Assembly: GCA_964573255.1 (NCBI GenBank)
Contig: CAZNJB010000025.1
Coordinates: 1 to 45,977 of the forward strand
Direction: 5' to 3'
DNA length: 45,977 bases
Source of the DNA: CAYNUJ01 sp964573255
Lineage (GTDB): Bacteria; Bacteroidota; Ignavibacteria; Ignavibacteriales; Melioribacteraceae
Under the pieces are notes generated by a model. That model made no database searches. It was not told where the DNA came from and was given only the letters and a program-made list of their open reading frames with translations. Both the position numbers and the translations under genes were made by a program. Below, one piece after another: positions 41,193 to 45,977 of the stretch (its first letter is position 1; every line of letters starts with the position of its first letter).

Positions 41193-41396
41193 TTATCCAC
41201 TGAATTTATAATAGATGAAAATGATTAGTAGAAATAACAAAAGATAAACAATAAGTGAATTACTCTTTTTTCTAGTTGAACGTTGGTATCTGAATTTCAA
41301 TCTGCGTTTACGACGTTCGCGTTCGTCTTCTTCAGGATTGTAAAACCGAGGCGTATAATCAAAGATTCTATGTTGTTTTTGTTTGTTAAATATCAT
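41193..41396 (-). CDS. Small host membrane protein
   Basis: 67 residues. A basic, Arg-rich soluble part (NPEEDERERRKRRLKFRYQR) is followed by one hydrophobic C-terminal segment at about 48-64 (LIVYLLLFLLIIFIYY). A tail-anchored topology is likely. It follows the lipid kinase gene by six bases and seems to end the host operon. No family recognised. Confidence 0.55.
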   Translation of the reverse strand: MIFNKQKQHRIFDYTPRFYNPEEDERERRKRRLKFRYQRSTRKKSNSLIVYLLLFLLIIFIYYKFSG

Positions 41397-41402
41397 AATT
41401 CA

Positions 41403-42311
41403 TTATCCGCAAATCATTTTTAGTTTATGATCTACAATAGATATTTTTCCTTCGTATAACGAAGTTGAAATAATTTCTCCATCTGCATGAGCATAATAAC
41501 CATTTTCCAATGAAAATTCGCATTGATCCGTTGTATAAAATGAGATTTCCGGAATTCTATCTATTTTATTGACTAATGCCATCGGTAATGATCGAATTAA
41601 TTTTAATTTACCTATTTTATCAATTATACCAATATCAACTAATTTATCGTCAATTTTAGCGTAAGGGGTTAAATAGAAACCTCCGCCTGATCGTGGTGAA
41701 TTTCCAAAAGTGACTAATAGTTTTTCACCATTAATCACTGAATTTGAATCAATCTGCATTTTCAAATTGATGTATTTCAGTTGTGAAAGAGCCTTAAAAA
41801 CTGATGCGATATAAGCCGTAACTCCCGGTAATCCTCTAAAAACACTCATTTGATGGGCTACCAATGCATCGAAGCCAATACCGAATACATTAACAAAAAT
41901 ACAGCTGCTTTCCCCTTTTTTATCCTTATATTTTAGCTCAAAAAGGTCAAAATCCCTTACTTTTTTGTTGTTATCCGAATAATATTTTAACAAAAAGCGG
42001 ATATCGCTATTCAAATTCATACTTGCAAAAAAATCATTACCGGTACCAACCGGAAAAATACCTACTTTAATCTCTTTATCCTTTGGCAAACCATTCATCA
42101 TTTCAAATGCCGTACCGTCTCCACCGGCAGCAAAAACATTATCATAATTCGGAGCAAGTTTTTTAGTTAATTCTAAACAATGCCCCTTGTATTTTGTTAT
42201 TTCGACATCGAATGGATAATTCTTAGCCTTAATTTCATCCAATAATATTTTACTTAACTTCTGTCCCCTCTTACCTCCCGAAACTGGATTAACGATAAGT
42301 AAGTTTTTCAT
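41403..42311 (-). CDS. Diacylglycerol kinase-family lipid kinase (YegS/DgkB type)
   Basis: 302 residues. The N-terminal NPVSGGKRG and the nucleotide-binding GGDGTAFEMMNGL with VGTGNDF are diagnostic for the DAGK catalytic domain. The C-terminal half has the second domain with GNSPRSGGGFYLTPYAKIDD and an ENGYYAHADGE segment. The enzyme phosphorylates diacylglycerol or a related lipid at the membrane. It stands in a run with the phosphatidyltransferase and ftsY, which fits phospholipid metabolism. The substrate is not determined by sequence. Confidence 0.88.
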   Translation of the reverse strand: MKNLLIVNPVSGGKRGQKLSKILLDEIKAKNYPFDVEITKYKGHCLELTKKLAPNYDNVFAAGGDGTAFEMMNGLPKDKEIKVGIFPVGTGNDFFASMNLNSDIRFLLKYYSDNNKKVRDFDLFELKYKDKKGESSCIFVNVFGIGFDALVAHQMSVFRGLPGVTAYIASVFKALSQLKYINLKMQIDSNSVINGEKLLVTFGNSPRSGGGFYLTPYAKIDDKLVDIGIIDKIGKLKLIRSLPMALVNKIDRIPEISFYTTDQCEFSLENGYYAHADGEIISTSLYEGKISIVDHKLKMICG

Positions 42312-42366
42312 ATTTATATATGATTCCTTTTAATCTAATTTATTTTGAAACAATAAGTTACAAATA

Positions 42367-43302
42367 TTAGCTGAATAATGCTTTAACATATTCTTGAGGA
42401 TCAAAGGTTTGCAAGTCTTTTATGCCTTCTCCAACACCTATATATTTGATTGGAATTTTTAGTTCGGAGCAAATGCTGAAAATCATTCCACCCTTAGCAG
42501 TACCATCCAATTTTGTGATAATGATACCCGTTATGTCGGTATATTTAGAAAATTCCTTGGCTTGTACCAAAGCATTCTGCCCCGTATTCCCGTCAACCAC
42601 TAAAAATACTTCATTGGGAGCATAATCCAATACTTTAGCAAGAACCCTTTTGATCTTACGCAATTCTTCCATAAGGTTATTTTTGGTATGGAGTCTTCCG
42701 GCAGTATCTATCATTACGATATCGGCATTTTTATCTTTAGCTACTTTTAATGTTTCGAAAGCTACCGATGAAGGATCCGCACCATGGGCACGTTGGACAA
42801 TCTCCACCCCTACTCTATCGGCCCATACTTCCAATTGTTCGTTTGCAGCAGCACGGAATGTGTCCGCTGCGCCAACCACAACTTTTAATCCAGACTGTTT
42901 ATAAATATTAGCCAATTTCCCAATTGTGGTAGTTTTTCCGGCACCGTTAACACCAACAATTAAAATTACGAAGGGTTTATATTTATCTATTTCCTCAAAT
43001 TCGGATTCAGCGGTATACTCATCCAACTCTGAAATCAATTCTTTTTTAATCACATTAATTATTTCTTCGTAATTTCTATCCGATTTGCCTTTCAATTCTT
43101 TTCTGGCAGCTTCAATAATTCTTTCAGTTACATCATAATTTATATCGGAAGTAATTAAAATCTCTTCAATTTCTTCCAGCAATTCTTCATCAATAATTGC
43201 TTTACCGCTTACAGCTTCTGAAATTTGATTAAATAATTTTTCTCTGGTTTTATTGAGTCCGCTTTTTAATTTTCCGAAATCAAAATTTTTAAACAGTTTC
43301 AT
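42367..43302 (-). CDS. ftsY: FtsY, signal recognition particle receptor GTPase
   Basis: 311 residues from the ATG at 43302, which has ATGGAGTAATA just upstream (an earlier in-frame start would overlap the upstream gene more). The N domain is helical (about 1-95). The G domain has G1 GVNGAGKTTT, DTFRAAANEQL, the G3 region DTAGR, and TKLDGTAKGG. FtsY docks the SRP-ribosome complex to the SecYEG translocon. The long acidic A domain of enterobacteria is absent, as is usual outside that group. The start overlaps the upstream gene by 14 bases. Confidence 0.95.
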   Translation of the reverse strand: MKLFKNFDFGKLKSGLNKTREKLFNQISEAVSGKAIIDEELLEEIEEILITSDINYDVTERIIEAARKELKGKSDRNYEEIINVIKKELISELDEYTAESEFEEIDKYKPFVILIVGVNGAGKTTTIGKLANIYKQSGLKVVVGAADTFRAAANEQLEVWADRVGVEIVQRAHGADPSSVAFETLKVAKDKNADIVMIDTAGRLHTKNNLMEELRKIKRVLAKVLDYAPNEVFLVVDGNTGQNALVQAKEFSKYTDITGIIITKLDGTAKGGMIFSICSELKIPIKYIGVGEGIKDLQTFDPQEYVKALFS

Positions 43303-43864
43303 TATTACTCCATTGTATTGCTTCTTTGGCTCTAATTCCATATCCGATTATGGATAAGAAACTCATTATCATACTTATGTAATAGAATAAGTTCTCTGCA
43401 AATACTAAGTAATCAAGTTTTAGAGTGGCAAATATAAGATAAATTCCTATTGTTATAACAGTAATTTTGCCCAAAAGATTAGAAGGCAATACTTTTCCTA
43501 ATTTTTTTGTTACGAATATTCCGCCAATAAATATAATTATATCTCTTAATACAATAACGTAAAAGTAAAAATCCGTTATTATACCTTTGGCAAACATCAT
43601 AACAACAATTGTAATTATCATAACCTTATCCGCTAAAGGATCGATCACTTTGCCTAATTCGGTAATCTCGTTGAATTTACGCGCGAGATAACCGTCGAGT
43701 AAATCAGTAATTGTAGCAAAAAGGTATAATGCAACTAAATAGAATCTTACATTCTCATTTGAATCGTAATTAGAGAAAAGATAAATCACGGGAATAAATA
43801 GTAACAATCGCAAAAAACTAAGTAGATTGGATTTTGTATAAAATTCTTTTAATTCATATTTCAT
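43289..43864 (-). CDS. pgsA: CDP-alcohol phosphatidyltransferase (PgsA-like)
   Basis: 191 residues, five to six hydrophobic segments. The family motif DGxxAR(8)Gxxx(D)xxxD is present as DGYLARKFNEITELG followed by KVIDPLADK. Such enzymes transfer a phosphatidyl group from CDP-diacylglycerol to glycerol 3-phosphate (PgsA) or to another alcohol. PgsA is the most common annotation for this length, but the acceptor cannot be fixed here. The ATG overlaps the stop of the upstream gene (ATGA). Confidence 0.88.
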   Translation of the reverse strand: MKYELKEFYTKSNLLSFLRLLLFIPVIYLFSNYDSNENVRFYLVALYLFATITDLLDGYLARKFNEITELGKVIDPLADKVMIITIVVMMFAKGIITDFYFYVIVLRDIIIFIGGIFVTKKLGKVLPSNLLGKITVITIGIYLIFATLKLDYLVFAENLFYYISMIMSFLSIIGYGIRAKEAIQWSNNETV

Positions 43865-45977
43865 TTTACTACCGCAAATTTTTTAATAACTTCTTGTATT
43901 ACAGTTCCGTCATTGTTAATGGCGGAAATTTTGCAAAAATAAATGCCTGAAGCAATTTTAGAACCATTATCTGTTCTAAAATCCCAAGAAATACCTCCGC
44001 CTCCGGTTCTCTTATGGAACACCTTAACCGGTTTTCCGGAAATATTAAATATATAAATATCTACTTTAGATGGTAAATTTCCAAAAGTAATTTTTTGATT
44101 TTCTTCAATATTAGCTGGATTCGGATAAATTATAACATTATCGAGATTATTTGATATCTCAGAAATAAGGATGTAAGAACCGGCTCCTTCCTCAATTTCC
44201 AGATAACCGGTTTCAGGCGAACTGTGCAGTCCGCTAATTTTCAATTCATACTCTATGCCTATAGAACCTATTGGATTTTTTACCTCGAGTATAATTTTAC
44301 TATTCTCAACCGGCGAGTATTGAATATTTTTGATTTCGTTTGCCGGCGTGAAAGAGTAGTATTGAAACTGCAAAGCCGATAGACTATCGACAGGAAGATT
44401 AAATTTTATAGAAATATGCTTTGCATCCTTTAAGGAAAAACTCTCAACATAAAAGCGATCCTGTTGAATTACCGGCGTGAATGTGAATGTTAAGCTATCT
44501 TCATTAATTGGAGATCTAAAATAATCTTTTAAGCTTTTAATTCTTAAATTATTTTCACCCGTATCAAATGATTTGCCGAATGTTATTAAATAGGAATAAA
44601 AATCTTTTGGGCGAATTGACTGTGGTATATCACTTGAGTTCAAAATGAATGAATTTAAATTCGGGATATTTTGGTCAATTTTTGTATCGAACTTAAGAAG
44701 CAGATTCTTTTCATTCAGAGCAGTTAATTCAACTACTTTTGCATTTGGATGCGTATAAACTGATTTTATCTCAGATAAGTTTGAATACTTTGACTCAAAC
44801 AATGGATTAACAGATTTAAGTGCATAATAATAATGAGTATTATTTGATAATAAGGAATCGATGTAAGTGTTATTATTAGTTGAATCGATTGGAGTTAATT
44901 CGTCAATTGTTTCCCCTCGGTAGATTATGGTTGAAGATCCTTTGTGCTCCCAATTCAGAAAAACTCTTGCAGTATCAATTGAATAGCAACTTATAAATAT
45001 CGGTGAAGTTGGTTTATTCCCTTCTTCGGATTGTAAAAATAGAATCCCATCTGTAGTTTGATCGGTAAATTCTATCATCCCGTCGCCGTCAACATCCCCT
45101 GCAAATTGATACTTGTTATTGCTTATTTCGTTAAAATATGTGTATTCGATACTCTCATTATTTTTTTCGAGAATATATTTATAAGGAAAGGTATTTATAA
45201 TCAATTCATCTCTGTCATCATTATCAATATCAACAAAACGTAATGAATGATATTGATTGGTAAAAAGAATTGAACCGAATTCCACTGCCGGATCTATTAA
45301 CAATTTTTCATATAAAATATTTACGGTTGAATTGGAATAGTTGAAAATTATTAGATAATTATAACTTCCTATGCTCCGGGATTTAAAAAGTACGGCATAA
45401 TCTTCGAAGCTATCTCCGTCAAAATTACCGCTTACCAATGTATTCCTGTTATATGTATTAAAGGAAGTTTCCAGAATTGTTGTTTGATTATTTGCCCCGG
45501 CTGGGAATTTTTGCAAAATCACATCTCCGTCAGAGTCAACAAAAAGGATATCTTTTGATCCGTCGGAATCTACATCAGTTGAAATAATATTATTTAATAG
45601 ATTATTATTTAATGAATTATTTCCATTTATTTGAGAATAATTATCAATAGTAGTTAAGAGTGATGGAGTTAAATCGGAATTGATTGAATAAATCAAATAT
45701 TTTTCATCATTTTCATTGCAAATAATTTCGGGTGTTTTGTCACCTAATAAATCAGTTACTAACACAGGATAAAATTTCCCGGAAGAATCCGCATAAGCTT
45801 TTGAAAAGTTAAACTCCCCTGCTGTATTTTGAGAAAGAATGTATCCCTTTCTTTGAAAATTACCGACTATTTCAATTAATCCGTCATTATTTAAATCCCC
45901 AATATAAACCGGGATCACGTTTTTAATTGAATCAATGGGAGTTAAATTATTATTCGAATATTTGTAAAAAGTATAAT
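43861..45977 (-). CDS. Large secreted protein with FG-GAP-like repeats and type IX sorting domain (N terminus outside the window)
   Basis: The frame is open from the right edge of the window to the TGA at 43861-43863, at least 704 codons. The N-terminal part visible has several DxDxDG-type calcium-binding or FG-GAP-like units (DLNNDGLIEIVGN, DVDSDGSKDILFVD, GNFDGDSFEDYAV, DIDNDDRDELIIN, DVDGDGMIEFTD). A fibronectin-like section follows (PTSPIFISCYSIDTARVF). The C terminus, VIIYPNPAN to ASGIYFCKI, is a type IX secretion sorting domain of type A. The product should be exported and attached to the cell surface or released. Role unknown. Confidence 0.82.
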   Translation of the reverse strand, partial: YTFYKYSNNNLTPIDSIKNVIPVYIGDLNNDGLIEIVGNFQRKGYILSQNTAGEFNFSKAYADSSGKFYPVLVTDLLGDKTPEIICNENDEKYLIYSINSDLTPSLLTTIDNYSQINGNNSLNNNLLNNIISTDVDSDGSKDILFVDSDGDVILQKFPAGANNQTTILETSFNTYNRNTLVSGNFDGDSFEDYAVLFKSRSIGSYNYLIIFNYSNSTVNILYEKLLIDPAVEFGSILFTNQYHSLRFVDIDNDDRDELIINTFPYKYILEKNNESIEYTYFNEISNNKYQFAGDVDGDGMIEFTDQTTDGILFLQSEEGNKPTSPIFISCYSIDTARVFLNWEHKGSSTIIYRGETIDELTPIDSTNNNTYIDSLLSNNTHYYYALKSVNPLFESKYSNLSEIKSVYTHPNAKVVELTALNEKNLLLKFDTKIDQNIPNLNSFILNSSDIPQSIRPKDFYSYLITFGKSFDTGENNLRIKSLKDYFRSPINEDSLTFTFTPVIQQDRFYVESFSLKDAKHISIKFNLPVDSLSALQFQYYSFTPANEIKNIQYSPVENSKIILEVKNPIGSIGIEYELKISGLHSSPETGYLEIEEGAGSYILISEISNNLDNVIIYPNPANIEENQKITFGNLPSKVDIYIFNISGKPVKVFHKRTGGGGISWDFRTDNGSKIASGIYFCKISAINNDGTVIQEVIKKFAVVK

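Overview
The window holds two tailed-phage genomes lying head to head, followed by a short stretch of host chromosome. The host genes at the right (an FtsY SRP receptor, a CDP-alcohol phosphatidyltransferase, a YegS/DgkB-type lipid kinase and a large secreted protein with a type IX secretion sorting domain) are AT-rich. The type IX sorting tail points to the Bacteroidota/Chlorobiota/Ignavibacteriota lineage; Ignavibacteria is my best guess, from gene content only.

Element 1 (position 1 to about 26282, left end outside the window) is a Mu-like transposable phage. Reading from its right end inward it has a rightward repressor, an operator region with four AGAATA-type half-sites, a Ner-like regulator, MuA-like transposase, MuB-like AAA ATPase, Gam, a gp16-like protein and many small early genes, all leftward. 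The same leftward run ends with a Mu F head protein that carries a CdiA-CT-like toxin domain, plus a small overlapping gene that may be its immunity gene. The head genes gp36, gp37, small and large terminase, portal and gp31 run rightward (9891-14511). Scaffold, major capsid, lysis and tail genes run leftward (1-9772). The right end carries a 148-bp tandem repeat, interrupted by a 100-N assembly gap, and then three spaced direct repeats that look like transposase binding sites.

Element 2 (26283 to about 41100) has the same unusual divergent layout in mirror image: gp36, gp37 and terminases leftward, scaffold to tail hub rightward. Its large terminase is cut off at the exact start of the nuclease domain, just where the repeat-bearing end of element 1 begins. 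Portal, gp31 and all early genes are missing. The simplest reading is that element 1 transposed into the terminase gene of element 2, so that the rest of element 2 lies beyond the left edge of the window.

Both phages encode a tail assembly chaperone made by programmed -1 frameshifting on an identical run of nine T followed by AA. Both have a hairpin just after the major capsid gene and a lysis cassette between capsid and tail genes. Between the last gene of element 2 and the first host gene lies a 28-bp sequence that matches the E. coli dif site at 22 of 28 positions, so element 2 abuts, and may have used, the chromosome dimer resolution site.

The most notable points are the MuF toxin/immunity pair, the nested prophage junction with its triple binding sites, the dif-like site at a phage-host boundary, and the conserved frameshift.
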